A stretch of 36,811 nt of DNA, from positions 1 through 36,811 of the forward strand of contig NZ_JASJDK010000053.1 of NCBI RefSeq assembly GCF_030065675.1. Reading direction: 5' to 3'. This document shows, piece by piece, positions 24,775-34,896 of the stretch; position 1 is the stretch's first letter, and every line of letters begins with the position of its first letter. The position numbers were made by a program, and so were the translations under genes. The DNA comes from Mastigocoleus sp. MO_188.B34. GTDB taxonomy: Bacteria > Cyanobacteriota > Cyanobacteriia > Cyanobacteriales > Nostocaceae. The notes below the pieces were generated by a model. That model was not told the origin of the DNA and did not search any database. It saw only the letters and a program-made list of their open reading frames with translations.

Positions 24775-26508
24775 TTTCCTAAATCAGTTAGACGACATTA
24801 ATCAAAAAAGCGAGTCAAACAAGTAGAAAATTGGTAACAAAGCAAACAATATTATCTGATATTGCAACACTCTTTTTATCGTTGCCAATAAACGATAAAT
24901 GAAAGTCCAACTTTATTCGCGCTAAACTACTTAATTTCTATTCAATGAATCTTGGATTCTAATTACAAAGAATATTTGATACTAAGCATAGAAAAATTCA
25001 AAAGCAGAGATGGAGTTTTATAAATAACAGCTTTCAAGTTTTATTACTTAAGTTTCTGATGCTATTTAAGAGTAACAACTAGTAACAGCAACACGAAATC
25101 TCCTGATGATTCAGGATATTAAGTCATTTGTAAAAAAATAGCAGTACTCAGTACCTTAACAGCAATAAATCAAAGCTTACACAATTTTGTTCGGGAACAG
25201 ATTGGTTTGGGAGGAGTAAAAATCTAACTTTTAGATTCTAATCCTACAAGTTCAATTTTCGTAAGTACTATAAGTATGAAAATCATTCTTGTCCTCGATC
25301 CTAAACTTATGTAAAGTCCTCAGAAAACTTTACATGTGGGAAGTAAGAATGTTCAATCTGGGAAGCTTTTAGTTCTCTAACTACTAATAAAGCCGTTGAG
25401 GGAGGTAACGGTTAATAAGAAGTGGATAAAGTTCGGAGGTTATTGTATAAAAATATCAGTTTTTTCTTTTATCTTTTTAAGGTATAGCCTTGCAAGGGCT
25501 CATCCCCGTTCGATTTTCATCTTGCTATAATTGTTAATCCTCCCAGATTCCATATATGTCGGTTTTCAGGGATAGCTCCTTTGTTTTAAAACCGATTCTA
25601 AGAAGAAGTTACATCAATAAGCTTAACTATAGCCTCCCCAAAAACAAGAAAACTTCCTTGACAAGGGTTTTGCTAACAAAGCATATTAATAAAAATTTAT
25701 ATAACTCCCATTCTTAAATCAATCCCACAATCGCTAAAAATAAATACTGAAATTCGTAGTACGACATAATAAGAAACTAAGGATAAGTACCTCAAGTCTC
25801 TATTCTACAAACCTACTTGCATTTTGTACTTGGTAAAAGATGGACCAACAAAATTCTTGAGAACTTCTATAAGTTCCTAGCAGCGCATTTTACCAAGATA
25901 TACATATTGAGAGATAAATAGTTTGATTTGTTGTTCTAAATAACTCTCAAATGCACATAGAACACTAGCGAAATCAGCACACACTTCACAAGGGTAAGCT
26001 TTATTTGCAAGCATTCGACTTCAGATAGCAATACAAATCCCTCAATGCATAATTTATGACATGGGAATTTTTTAATCTCGGTTATTCTTCATGGTAGCAA
26101 ATAATAAGAACTAGAGAGTTGCAATTTATTGGAAAAGTTATCCAAATCTCGTAATATTACTCTTATTCCGTTACTCTCTAGGAAAAAAATTAATGATGAT
26201 GTGTAAATATTGAACTGCGTTCAGGCTTGTCACTTTATTTTATACAATTAAGAATGTAGTCATAACTAAAAGCGAAAAGCATTGTGTGACAAGGATTTTA
26301 TCTTTTTCTGACTTGCAAATAAAAATCAAAGCATTACATATTTATCGATATTTTTAATTTTCTATAATATATATCTATCCAATATTTGAACTCACAATCA
26401 AAATCAAATTTAAAATATTAAAAAAAATTACAAAACAAATAATTGAATTACTATATAGTACTAAAGAATACTAATTGTCTGTGAAAACACTGTTTTATTT
26501 TGAGTTAA
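24775..26508. other. 1.7-kb region without recognisable genes
   Basis: No ORF with a plausible start, ribosome binding site and composition is seen on either strand, and I find no tRNA. Small features are a GCCGTT/AACGGT hairpin near 25393 and a nearly palindromic AGCCTTGCAAGGGCT near 25486. The region is AT-rich without tandem repeats. It may hold decayed genes or a non-coding RNA, but nothing can be named. Confidence 0.5.
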
Positions 26509-28953
26509 TTAATTCTTACTTAACTCAATAATTGTATCAAAATCATAGCGTGAGGTAAGTATTTTAAGTTTTTCAGCTAAATTTTGATCGCTACTTGGTA
26601 TCTGTTCTATTAATTGCAAAACTGAATCTGCATCCACTTCAATAGCTGCTTGGTTTAAACTTGCAACCCATTCTTCGGACATTACCCTCAAATCTTTTGG
26701 AGTAAGTCTGATTTCTTGAGTGGAATCAGAATCCTCCTCCGAGTCCCGATCTTCATTTTCGCCTTTGTAAATATATTCAACTTCTAAGTATTTACCAATT
26801 GTTTCAAAAATTACTTCTTGTTGAAAAGGCTTGTGAACTAAATCATCACAACCTGCAGCTAAAATATCAGCTCGCTGTTCGTCAAAAGCACTCGCTGTCA
26901 AAGCGACAATCGCTGTAGCGTGTTCTTGAGATCGCGCCTTGATTTTCCTAGTTGCTTCATAGCCATCCATCAAAGGCATACGCATATCCATCCAGATAAA
27001 ATGAGGCTTCCATTCTTCCCATTCTTCGATGGCCTCAACTCCATTATTGGCCGTACGTACATCAAAAGCAACTTTGCTCAGTAATTCAGCTAATAAGTCT
27101 CGATTTTCTTGACGGTCATCAACTACAAGAATGCGATAATTCTCTTGGGATGGTGCTAATGCAATAACCTGACGTTTTACAGGTTTATCTGTTTTCGATC
27201 TTTTCGCTAAAGCAAGTTTAATTTCAAAGTAGAAGGTAGAACCTTTGTCTGGAACACTATTAATAAAGATATCACCTCCCATCATGCGAATGAATTGACG
27301 GCTGATAGCAAGCCCTAAACCAGTTCCACCTCTTGCTTGAGCGCCACTTGCAGTTTGTACAAAGGGGTCGAAAATTTTATCTACTTCGTCTGTATTTATA
27401 CCTTTACCCGTATCTTCCACTTCAAAGTAAAGGGTACAGAGTTTTTCTCCTGGATATTGTTTGTGCCATGATTTAACTTTTACTCTAAATGTAACTCCAC
27501 CCTTCTGAGTGAACTTAATAGCGTTACCCAATAGATTGATCGACACTTGACGGAGCTTTCCCCGATCGCCAATGACAAAATGGGGTAAATTTGGATCTGT
27601 CTCAAATTCCAGTACCAATCCTTTTGCAGTCGCTCGGAGTTGAAACATATCTTTGAGAATTTGCAAAAGGCGATGCAAATTAAAGGATTCTGGATTTAAA
27701 ACAGTGCGACCGGCTTCGATTTTTGACATTTCCAAAACATCATTAATCAAAGCCAATAAATGCTCCCCACTACGGTTAATGGTCGCAAGAGAATTATGCT
27801 GTTGAGAATTGAGCATTTGATCCCGCTCCATTAACTGAGCAAATCCTAAAATTGCATTTAAAGGAGTGCGCAATTCATGGCTCATATTAGCGAGAAATTC
27901 ACTTTTTGCTCGGTTAGCTGTTTCTGCTTCTTGGGCTTTTAATTCTAATTGATGACTGTAATCTTCTAACTGCTTGCGGGAAATTTCTAGTTGTCGTGAC
28001 AACCAATACACCCCAATTAATAATATTCCCGCAGCTGTTAAGCCCAAAATTACAATGATGTTCGCCAGTCTACGGGCTGGAGCAAATGCTTCATGCTGTC
28101 CCATTTCTACCAGTAAAGCAAATTCTTGCTCGTTCAACCAACGATATACTCCCAATACTGGTATTTGGTTATAGTTACTATAAAGTTCATCACCACTGAG
28201 CCCGAGCATTGCCCGATCAATACCATAACTATTAACAGTTTTGAGAGGTTGTTCCCGATTTCCTTTAGAAATAAATATGTTGTCATTACCTACAGAACCA
28301 ACTAAGTAGGTTTCACCGCTTTTTCCTAAACCTGTTTTTTCACGAACAATTTCATCAATTCGTTCCAGGTTAAGATTCGCCAAAATTGCACCTTGACGGA
28401 CTCCCGAAATGTTTCTCCAAGTTTTTGATAAAGTTACAGTAAGTTTACCAGTATCATGGGCTCTATAAAAAATTGGTGTAAATTTATCTCCCCGCTTAAC
28501 TTTCTCAACATCAGTTACGTTTGCTGAAGGTTCGTACTTACCTCGACGCTTTTTGTTCGTAGAAATAATTATTTTATTAGTACGGTCAAGAATCGATATT
28601 TCCTGTAAATTTGGTTTGACCTTATTAATTTGTGTCAAATACTGGTGAAGAATTTCAGAGATCGCCTTATACTCAGATTCAGATATATCCTGATCGAGAA
28701 TTTTATTAATCTTAGCTTTGACGTCTGGAAATTCAGTTACCAGCAAAAAATCCCGTTGCTGGTATTCAAACCAACGGGTAATTTCTTCTTCTTTGAGTGC
28801 AGCTGCAACCTTAAGCTTATTAAAAGCTGCTGTTTCGAGAGCTTCCCTTGCACTGAAAAATGCAACTCCTCCAACGACACCAACAGTTAGAAGAGATAGT
28901 AGCAAGAAGGAACTTGCAATTTTAGTAGTCAGTTGTTGCTTCCAAAATTTCAT
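26509..28953 (-). CDS. Hybrid sensor histidine kinase with extracytoplasmic Cache-type sensor
   Basis: This is an 814-aa protein. Membrane segment 1 is at about 13-32, followed by a Cache-like sensor domain of about 260 residues and membrane segment 2 at about 298-318. A short coiled coil leads to the HisKA domain with His359 in SHELRTPLN. HATPase follows with an N box (NLLGNAIKFT), DTGKGI and GGTGLGLAI. The receiver domain has DD, the phosphoacceptor Asp in IWMDMRMPLMDGYEA and the Lys in VHKPFQ. The ~80-residue tail is acidic without a clear domain. It should sense an external signal and relay phosphate within itself. The solute-binding protein gene 269 bp upstream on the same strand could supply the ligand; no separate DNA-binding regulator is nearby. 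Confidence 0.94.
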   Translation of the reverse strand: MKFWKQQLTTKIASSFLLLSLLTVGVVGGVAFFSAREALETAAFNKLKVAAALKEEEITRWFEYQQRDFLLVTEFPDVKAKINKILDQDISESEYKAISEILHQYLTQINKVKPNLQEISILDRTNKIIISTNKKRRGKYEPSANVTDVEKVKRGDKFTPIFYRAHDTGKLTVTLSKTWRNISGVRQGAILANLNLERIDEIVREKTGLGKSGETYLVGSVGNDNIFISKGNREQPLKTVNSYGIDRAMLGLSGDELYSNYNQIPVLGVYRWLNEQEFALLVEMGQHEAFAPARRLANIIVILGLTAAGILLIGVYWLSRQLEISRKQLEDYSHQLELKAQEAETANRAKSEFLANMSHELRTPLNAILGFAQLMERDQMLNSQQHNSLATINRSGEHLLALINDVLEMSKIEAGRTVLNPESFNLHRLLQILKDMFQLRATAKGLVLEFETDPNLPHFVIGDRGKLRQVSINLLGNAIKFTQKGGVTFRVKVKSWHKQYPGEKLCTLYFEVEDTGKGINTDEVDKIFDPFVQTASGAQARGGTGLGLAISRQFIRMMGGDIFINSVPDKGSTFYFEIKLALAKRSKTDKPVKRQVIALAPSQENYRILVVDDRQENRDLLAELLSKVAFDVRTANNGVEAIEEWEEWKPHFIWMDMRMPLMDGYEATRKIKARSQEHATAIVALTASAFDEQRADILAAGCDDLVHKPFQQEVIFETIGKYLEVEYIYKGENEDRDSEEDSDSTQEIRLTPKDLRVMSEEWVASLNQAAIEVDADSVLQLIEQIPSSDQNLAEKLKILTSRYDFDTIIELSKN

Positions 28954-29113
28954 TTATCCTTCTCTATCAAGGCTGATTACGGGGTACCCAAAATCAAAAG
29001 TGCAGAGTTTAGTCTCAAATTGCTCAACCCTTCACCCTTGATTCGTGATCCTTTACTCTTTTCAGGAAAAAAGTCAAATAAGCAGCTAAAATTAACTAGC
29101 TTGTAAAAACCAA

Positions 29114-29193
29114 CTTTTCAAATCACTAACTTTTCAAATCACTAAATTTTCAAATCACTAAATTTTCAAATCACTAACTTTTCAAATCACTAA
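29114..29193. repeat. Five 16-bp tandem repeats between binding protein and kinase genes
   Basis: The unit CTTTTCAAATCACTAA (first base C or A) is repeated five times without gaps, and partial units lie on both sides. It sits in the gap between the two genes, where it would be in the mRNA spacer. Confidence 0.9.
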
Positions 29194-29222
29194 CTTTTTA
29201 AAAAAGCAACTTTTTAAGTAGA

Positions 29223-30782
29223 CTAACTTTTTTCCCAATCATCAAAAATTTGCTTGATTTTTTTGATGCATTCATCTGCTGCTTGCTCTGGAGAAATTTT
29301 CTTAACAATAACTTTATTCAGACCTTTTCCCCAAACATTTTCATCAAGAACCTTACTGTAAGCAGGATTTTGAGAAATCTGAAAATAGCGAACTCTACCT
29401 TGAGTAAAAGTTTTAGTTGCAGTAGAAATGTGGGGATCTTTGGGATTTGTCCAAAAAGGATCTTCCCATACAGGTTTTAAAACTGGTGAATTGCGACCTC
29501 CAGCTGTTCTGAGGTAAGTTTTCAATACTTCTGTCTTTACAACATAACGCAAGAATTCCTTAGCTAATTTCTGATTTGTGGAATCGGCTAAGATCGTTGC
29601 TTGCTCAGCCATAGTTAAATGTTCCATTGGCTTACCATTTGGTTTGTTGGGAAAAAACTCCAAAATACCCAGCTTATTGTGGTAAATATCCGGATCTTGA
29701 CGCACAGCCACAGGAATTGACAGACTGGAGTTAGGAGTCATTAATATCTCCCGGTTCAGCAAACTGCGATTATTACCTGGGTTCAACCACGTCAAAGCAG
29801 TCGGTGGAATATAGCCCTCTTGGTAAAAGTTTTTGTACCACTCCAACACCTTGATAATACCTTGACGTGTTTCGGGTTTATCAATTAGAAGTTCCCCTGT
29901 GGGACTAACAATTTTTACATCGTAAGCTTCCAAAATTTGTTCGAATAAGTAGTAAGTATCGCCAGCTTCCGGTGAAAGAGTAAACCCCAAACTATAAATA
30001 TTAGATTTTTCACTAGATTTTTGAGCCCGCAAATCGTCTTGAGCTTTTTTCCAAAATTCCCAAAAAGCATCCCATTCCTGGGGAATATCTTTTTCACTAC
30101 GACCAACCTGCTCTAACAAATCTCGCCAGTAATAGATTTGCATTGTCGCCTGGTGAATTGGGATTCCATAATAACTCCGCTTTTTTTTAACGTTGTTATA
30201 AAAATTGACTGTTTCTAAAATTGGTTTGGGATAGAGATTTTTCAGCGGTTCAATGATGTCAGAAACATCTACTAATTTATTTTCCCAAGCAAGACGTGAA
30301 TTTGGCGATCTCTCAGCTTTAAAACTCATAACCACATCAGGGGGATCGCCTGCTTGCAAGGATCTGCGAATTTTTTTTGCCAGAGAATCAGTCGTATATA
30401 AAAGTAGCTGAATTTGATTTCCGGTTTCTTTCTCCCAGTTACTCACCAGTGTGCGGAGGGCTTCATCTTCTTCTGGGTTGAAACCTTTATCCCACCAGAC
30501 TTTTAGTACTTTTTGATTGACTGAACTTTCAGAAGATGGTGAGGAATTTTTTAATTGATCGCCTCTGCTACAAGCTGTAGCAGTCATAGCAAATACTAAA
30601 AACAAACAAATAAATTTAAATATTTTTTGGCGATGACTTCTAGATAAATTTAGTTGTGACTTAAACTTAAACATCGACAACACTGAAACTCTAGGAACTG
30701 AATCTCTAGAAATTAAAACTTTAGGGATTGAAATTCGACCGACTCGATTTATTTGTGCATTGCGTATTCTGCGCATATTCAT
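29223..30782 (-). CDS. Extracellular solute-binding lipoprotein (family 1 type)
   Basis: This is a 519-aa protein. A membrane-spanning signal with lipobox ends ...FAMTATAC (Cys at about residue 71), so it should be a lipoprotein facing the periplasm. The mature part has features of sugar-type binding proteins: VWWDKGFNPEEDEALRTLV, AGDPPDVVMS, GIPIHQATMQIYYWRDLLE, NREILMTPNSS and a C-terminal QAADECIKKIKQIFDDWE. The ~36 residues before Met37 are basic and unusual for a signal peptide, so the true start may be that Met (position 30674). No ABC permease or ATPase is adjacent. Pairing with the downstream histidine kinase suggests a sensing rather than uptake role. Confidence 0.88.
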   Translation of the reverse strand: MNMRRIRNAQINRVGRISIPKVLISRDSVPRVSVLSMFKFKSQLNLSRSHRQKIFKFICLFLVFAMTATACSRGDQLKNSSPSSESSVNQKVLKVWWDKGFNPEEDEALRTLVSNWEKETGNQIQLLLYTTDSLAKKIRRSLQAGDPPDVVMSFKAERSPNSRLAWENKLVDVSDIIEPLKNLYPKPILETVNFYNNVKKKRSYYGIPIHQATMQIYYWRDLLEQVGRSEKDIPQEWDAFWEFWKKAQDDLRAQKSSEKSNIYSLGFTLSPEAGDTYYLFEQILEAYDVKIVSPTGELLIDKPETRQGIIKVLEWYKNFYQEGYIPPTALTWLNPGNNRSLLNREILMTPNSSLSIPVAVRQDPDIYHNKLGILEFFPNKPNGKPMEHLTMAEQATILADSTNQKLAKEFLRYVVKTEVLKTYLRTAGGRNSPVLKPVWEDPFWTNPKDPHISTATKTFTQGRVRYFQISQNPAYSKVLDENVWGKGLNKVIVKKISPEQAADECIKKIKQIFDDWEKS

Positions 30783-31167
30783 CTATTTAAGGCAGCCAAT
30801 AAAATTCTTAGATTGTACTTATTAGTAAGATTGAGCATTGTAAGCCGATTAAATTGAACTTCGACGTACAGATGTCTTCTAAGGAGTATAGAAACTTTAC
30901 GCAATTTTCAAATAAAAATTACATATATTTACAATAATTTCCGATTTAGTAATTGACTAATACTAAAAATTTTATTTGTTATTCATTGTTATCTCTTCTC
31001 TATTTATTCCCGATTACCTTTTAATTTAGGATCGGTCAACAAGGGATATTCAAATATTAATACGTAATAGTAATTTTTCTTACAGATTGTCCCTTGAAGT
31101 CACCATTTAGTTGCTAGATCGAGCATGGAGTATGACTTGAAGGGAAATTATTTGTGGGAGAAGAACA
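30783..31167. other. Intergenic region with an inverted repeat
   Basis: This is the divergent region between the binding protein gene and the small ORF at 31168. It contains the imperfect inverted repeat at 31091-31144. No gene is seen. Confidence 0.5.
31091..31144 (+). promoter_or_regulatory. 12-bp inverted repeat in the leader of the 58-aa protein
   Basis: CCCTTGAAGTCA (31091-31102) and TGACTTGAAGGG (31133-31144) pair at 11 of 12 positions around a 30-nt loop. It ends 23 nt before the start codon at 31168. It could be a leader hairpin or a dimeric operator. Confidence 0.45.
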
Positions 31168-31344
31168 ATGGGAAAAGTGCTGTGGCGAAAATTATTGCTC
31201 AAAACCTTTGTCTGGTTGATTACTGAGCTTCTACTAAATCTAATCGGAATTGATGATTTAGCTGATTATAGCGAATTTTTATTTGAGAATAGAACATCAA
31301 CTCCATCTAGCTCGGGTGTAGCAAATATTTCTTTAGTATCATGA
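31168..31344 (+). CDS. Small conserved-looking protein (58 aa)
   Basis: The ATG follows GGGAG at good spacing (about 8 nt). The protein starts MGKVLWRKLLLKTFVWLITE and continues LLLNLIGIDDLADYSEFLFE, then a short Ser/Thr-rich tail. The first 25 residues form one basic, amphipathic or membrane-associated helix. The LNLIGIDDLADYSEFLFE block resembles small conserved cyanobacterial proteins that I recall but cannot verify here. The ORF is short but has a strong ribosome binding site and biased composition, so I believe it is real. Function is unknown. Confidence 0.65.
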   Translation: MGKVLWRKLLLKTFVWLITELLLNLIGIDDLADYSEFLFENRTSTPSSSGVANISLVS

Positions 31345-32101
<757 letters not shown>

Positions 32102-32713
32102 TTATTTCTTTTTTTGTTTGCGATATTCCCAAGGGTCAATAAACCTTTTATCGCTCCAAATACCCTTTTTATTGGCTTTTGCTCCTCCTTGGGCTTGTTG
32201 AACAAAGATTTTGCTAGGACAATTTTTTAAGTAGGGAGGATAAACAACAGCCAATCCTTCACTGACCAACACTTCTTGGACAAAAGTACCATCAGGTAGC
32301 CTTACTTCTGCAACGCTGCGTCCATATCGATCTTTATCGGTTATGTCTAACCTCACGCGATTTCCTGCACCACTTACCAACTCTTGTAAGCGTTCCTGTG
32401 CTTTTTTTCCCCATTTAAATTGACTGCGATCGGCTAAACGCCGACTTTTCTTTTCTTTATTTGTATGGGGTATCTCCGGTGCATCCACACAAGCAAAACG
32501 CACGCTAATTTTTTCTCCGTTGGGATCGGTTAACGCTAGGGTATCACCATCGCTCACCCGTCGAACTGAATATTCTGGTGGACCAAAAACCCGATCGCAT
32601 CCAAAGGTTCCAAATAGGAGTACAGTAATACATAACGATATAGTTAATTGTCTTCTGACTTTAAGGTTTGGTGCTATGTACTTTAGTACTTTACGTTTAA
32701 ATGATTTATCCAT
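32102..32713 (-). CDS. Thermonuclease-family (SNase-like) lipoprotein
   Basis: This is a 203-aa protein. GGGAGAG lies 5 nt before the ATG. A signal segment ISLCITVLLFGTFGC has a lipobox with Cys at about residue 39. The SNase domain shows VSDGDTLAL, SVRFACVDAPE, the helix with AQERLQELV, and DKDRYGRSVAEV with the conserved Asp-Arg-Tyr-Gly-Arg, then VSEGLAVVY and a final GIWSD..DPWEYR. Family enzymes cut DNA or RNA using calcium. Here it would be anchored outside the inner membrane, perhaps for scavenging nucleic acids. It is a single gene with no operon partner. Confidence 0.9.
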   Translation of the reverse strand: MDKSFKRKVLKYIAPNLKVRRQLTISLCITVLLFGTFGCDRVFGPPEYSVRRVSDGDTLALTDPNGEKISVRFACVDAPEIPHTNKEKKSRRLADRSQFKWGKKAQERLQELVSGAGNRVRLDITDKDRYGRSVAEVRLPDGTFVQEVLVSEGLAVVYPPYLKNCPSKIFVQQAQGGAKANKKGIWSDKRFIDPWEYRKQKKK

Positions 32714-33167
32714 TCATTCTCTCCCACGAGTTCATCCGTGGTGATGATAGCAATAATTTTTCTGTTTGTTGCCTTTAAAACGCATAGATTCAGGATACTT
32801 GTAGCAATTTAATCCAGGCGAACATATATATATTTCCAGGAACAATTTTCAGTTCTCGAGAATTTTTATAGATAAAGCTTGTTACATTGTGGCTTTCTTC
32901 ACTCAAGTTATTTGTCAAATAATTAATAATCTTTCTTAATTATTTAAATACGATCTCTGAGTGACACCCTGTCTTGAAAAGTAAATTAATAAAAAGTACC
33001 ACATAAATTATGAGAGTGGAATTTAGTCAATAAAGACGTCATCTAGTTGTGAATCAACTGCTAATTTACATCTACAACACTTAATGATTGGGTTCAAAGA
33101 ATTATTTGTTCAACATGAATTGAAGTTAGACAAGTATGTAACTTGAGGTACAAAAATAACAGGTTTA

Positions 33168-33195
33168 TTGACATATATTATTAATTGCCTATAAT
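33168..33195 (+). promoter_or_regulatory. Sigma-70-type promoter upstream of the CobW-like gene
   Basis: TTGACA (33168-33173) and TATAAT (33190-33195), both full consensus, are separated by 16 bp. Transcription would start near 33202, leaving a leader of about 260 nt before the ATG at 33463. Confidence 0.65.
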
Positions 33196-33227
33196 AATTG
33201 CATTAGTTTACTGGTAGTTGTATTTAC

Positions 33228-33234
33228 AAGGAGG
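33228..33234 (+). other. Orphan Shine-Dalgarno sequence
   Basis: AAGGAGG matches the anti-Shine-Dalgarno perfectly, but the next codons are ATT TAA and no ATG, GTG or TTG lies at working distance. It may mark a lost leader ORF or act as a ribosome standby or regulatory site. Confidence 0.35.
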
Positions 33235-33462
33235 ACAAGCATTTAAGATAAATCTTGCAATCTGAAGCACAACAAAAAATAAATACAATCAGTAGGTATT
33301 TTCAATAAATTATTTTCAACGAACAATCCTGACAAAATCACTATTCAAATAAGTGTCTGAAATTGAAACCGTATAAAAAACTTCTAGCAGATAAAAATTA
33401 CTGATGGGTATTTATCGCGGACAAATCTAAATAAAAAATTACGCAATATAGCGATACAAAGA

Positions 33463-34233
33463 ATGGACGAAGAAAAAATAGTAGTAGTTGGTGGTTATGT
33501 CGGTTGTGGTAAAACTACTTGGATACATCAACAAATAGCTTTAAAGGAAAAAGGTTTTCCACAATATTATAAAAAAATACTATATTTCAAGCCTGGTACG
33601 GGGAAATTCCAGATAGACCAAAAGAGAATTAGTATAGATTTTCCTAAAGTAAAAGTATTTGGAGATGGTCAAGAAGAAAAATTCCTTGATGAGCTAGAAT
33701 CGGCAGATATGGCTTATATAGAACTGGAAAGTAATTTAGGACTAGGCTATATTGAAGAACTTTTAAAAGATTTACCTTATTATCCAGTTGCTATATTACC
33801 TCCTCTATGTAAAAGATGTAGATGGCATTCTTGGGGAAAAGAGATACTAACTGGTGCTGCAATTAGAGAAAATTTTCACCAGTTAGAAACTTTTCGCTTA
33901 GTAAATACTGGAAAAGTAATTTATATTAATAGTTTTAATAAACTGTGGAATGAAATAACTGAACATATTTATGGAAAAGTTATTCGTGCTAAGGGAATCT
34001 TTAATTTAGATGATGGTCGTATCATTTATACAGAATTTATCTCTGATATTCCACCAATCGATTTTTTAGAACTGAATCTACCACGGTATTTACAAGGAGT
34101 CCCAAAACGTTTTAGTGGTTTAGAATTGGTAGGTTTTTCTTTAAATGAAGTTTCCTTATTAAGAATTTTGGAAAATAGTTATTTACCAAGCTTTGGTATT
34201 TCACAATATCAGCAAGAATTAAAATCGAGTTAA
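33463..34233 (+). CDS. Degenerate CobW/COG0523-like P-loop protein
   Basis: This is a 256-aa protein. The P-loop GGYVGCGKTT (residues 9-18) is of the CobW type. The C-terminal part (~170-245, VIRAKGIFNLDDGRIIYTEF and KRFSGLELVGFSLNEVSLLRIL) resembles the CobW C-terminal domain. The middle is unusual: the CxCC metal-binding motif and the NKxD guanine motif of the family are not seen. It is also shorter than the usual 320-400 residues. COG0523 proteins are metal-chaperone GTPases; this one has probably diverged in nucleotide or metal use. The start has no strong ribosome binding site. The gene stands alone. Confidence 0.72.
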   Translation: MDEEKIVVVGGYVGCGKTTWIHQQIALKEKGFPQYYKKILYFKPGTGKFQIDQKRISIDFPKVKVFGDGQEEKFLDELESADMAYIELESNLGLGYIEELLKDLPYYPVAILPPLCKRCRWHSWGKEILTGAAIRENFHQLETFRLVNTGKVIYINSFNKLWNEITEHIYGKVIRAKGIFNLDDGRIIYTEFISDIPPIDFLELNLPRYLQGVPKRFSGLELVGFSLNEVSLLRILENSYLPSFGISQYQQELKSS

Positions 34234-34433
34234 TAATATATCTGTAATAATATAAGCAGTATGTCCGTATTACATACATGCCTATGTAAGAATAGTATCT
34301 CAAGATAGATAAAATACATAATCAATTGTAGCGTTTGCTTTGCAGCTGTGCTTTAGCCTCCCTCTATCGCATATGTAGAGCTTGCACTTATTCCTAATTA
34401 ATATCAATAAGGATAAAATCTCTCATCATAAAT

Positions 34434-34679
34434 TTACTCTTTACTTTTTTGCAAAGAGCCATCTGGTAATAACCAGAAAGAAACACGACCAATACGAACT
34501 AGTTGAGCTTGTCGTTTATCTGTTTGAATAATATCTCGTATCTTCACCGGGATCGCTCCACCCGGAGGAAAAGCCCAGTACTCTCCATTACGACAAAACG
34601 GTTCTGTATAACCATTTTGCTGACACCATTTTTCACAAACACCCTCAATAGCCGCTAAAAAGTTTGGATATTCTTGCAT
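34434..34679 (-). CDS. Small conserved-looking hypothetical protein
   Basis: This is an 81-aa soluble protein with several aromatic residues and three cysteines (CEKWC at 15-19 and one near 29). Motifs are YWAFPPGGAIPVKI and VRIGRVSFWLLPDGSL. Composition is that of a real protein, with no membrane segment or signal. No family or function is recognised. It lies between the CobW-like gene and the TVP38-type gene, on the minus strand and separated by more than 200 bp on each side, so no operon is evident. Confidence 0.65.
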   Translation of the reverse strand: MQEYPNFLAAIEGVCEKWCQQNGYTEPFCRNGEYWAFPPGGAIPVKIRDIIQTDKRQAQLVRIGRVSFWLLPDGSLQKSKE

Positions 34680-34896
34680 CTGTATTGAATGGTTAATGGA
34701 GAGCAGGCAATTACCCTATGATTTATCTAGAATAATTATCAATAAGATAACATGTTATGTCCCACTATGGGTGTTATATATTTTTCATTGTTCGTAAAAA
34801 ACCAAGTGCAGAGGAATTAATTGTAGAAAGACTAATGTTTGGGACGCAAATTAATAAACCCCAAAAATTGTAATTAAACAATCTGGTTCAACGCTC

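Larger units (their letters stand above)
32714..33462. other. Long intergenic region with promoter and orphan ribosome binding site
   Basis: No ORF is seen. A good sigma-70 promoter lies at 33168-33195, and a perfect AAGGAGG at 33228-33234 has no usable start codon after it. The rest is AT-rich. Confidence 0.5.

Noticed and set aside
29114-29193. CRISPR-like array
   Set aside because: The 16-bp units are contiguous, with no spacers between them and no cas genes nearby.
33241-33300. Leader ORF after the AAGGAGG site
   Set aside because: No standard start codon at working distance; the first in-frame codons are ATT TAA, and the next TTG is too far.
34757-34873. 38-aa plus-strand ORF starting MSHYGCYIFF
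   Set aside because: No ribosome binding site and no recognised relative; too short to support on sequence alone.
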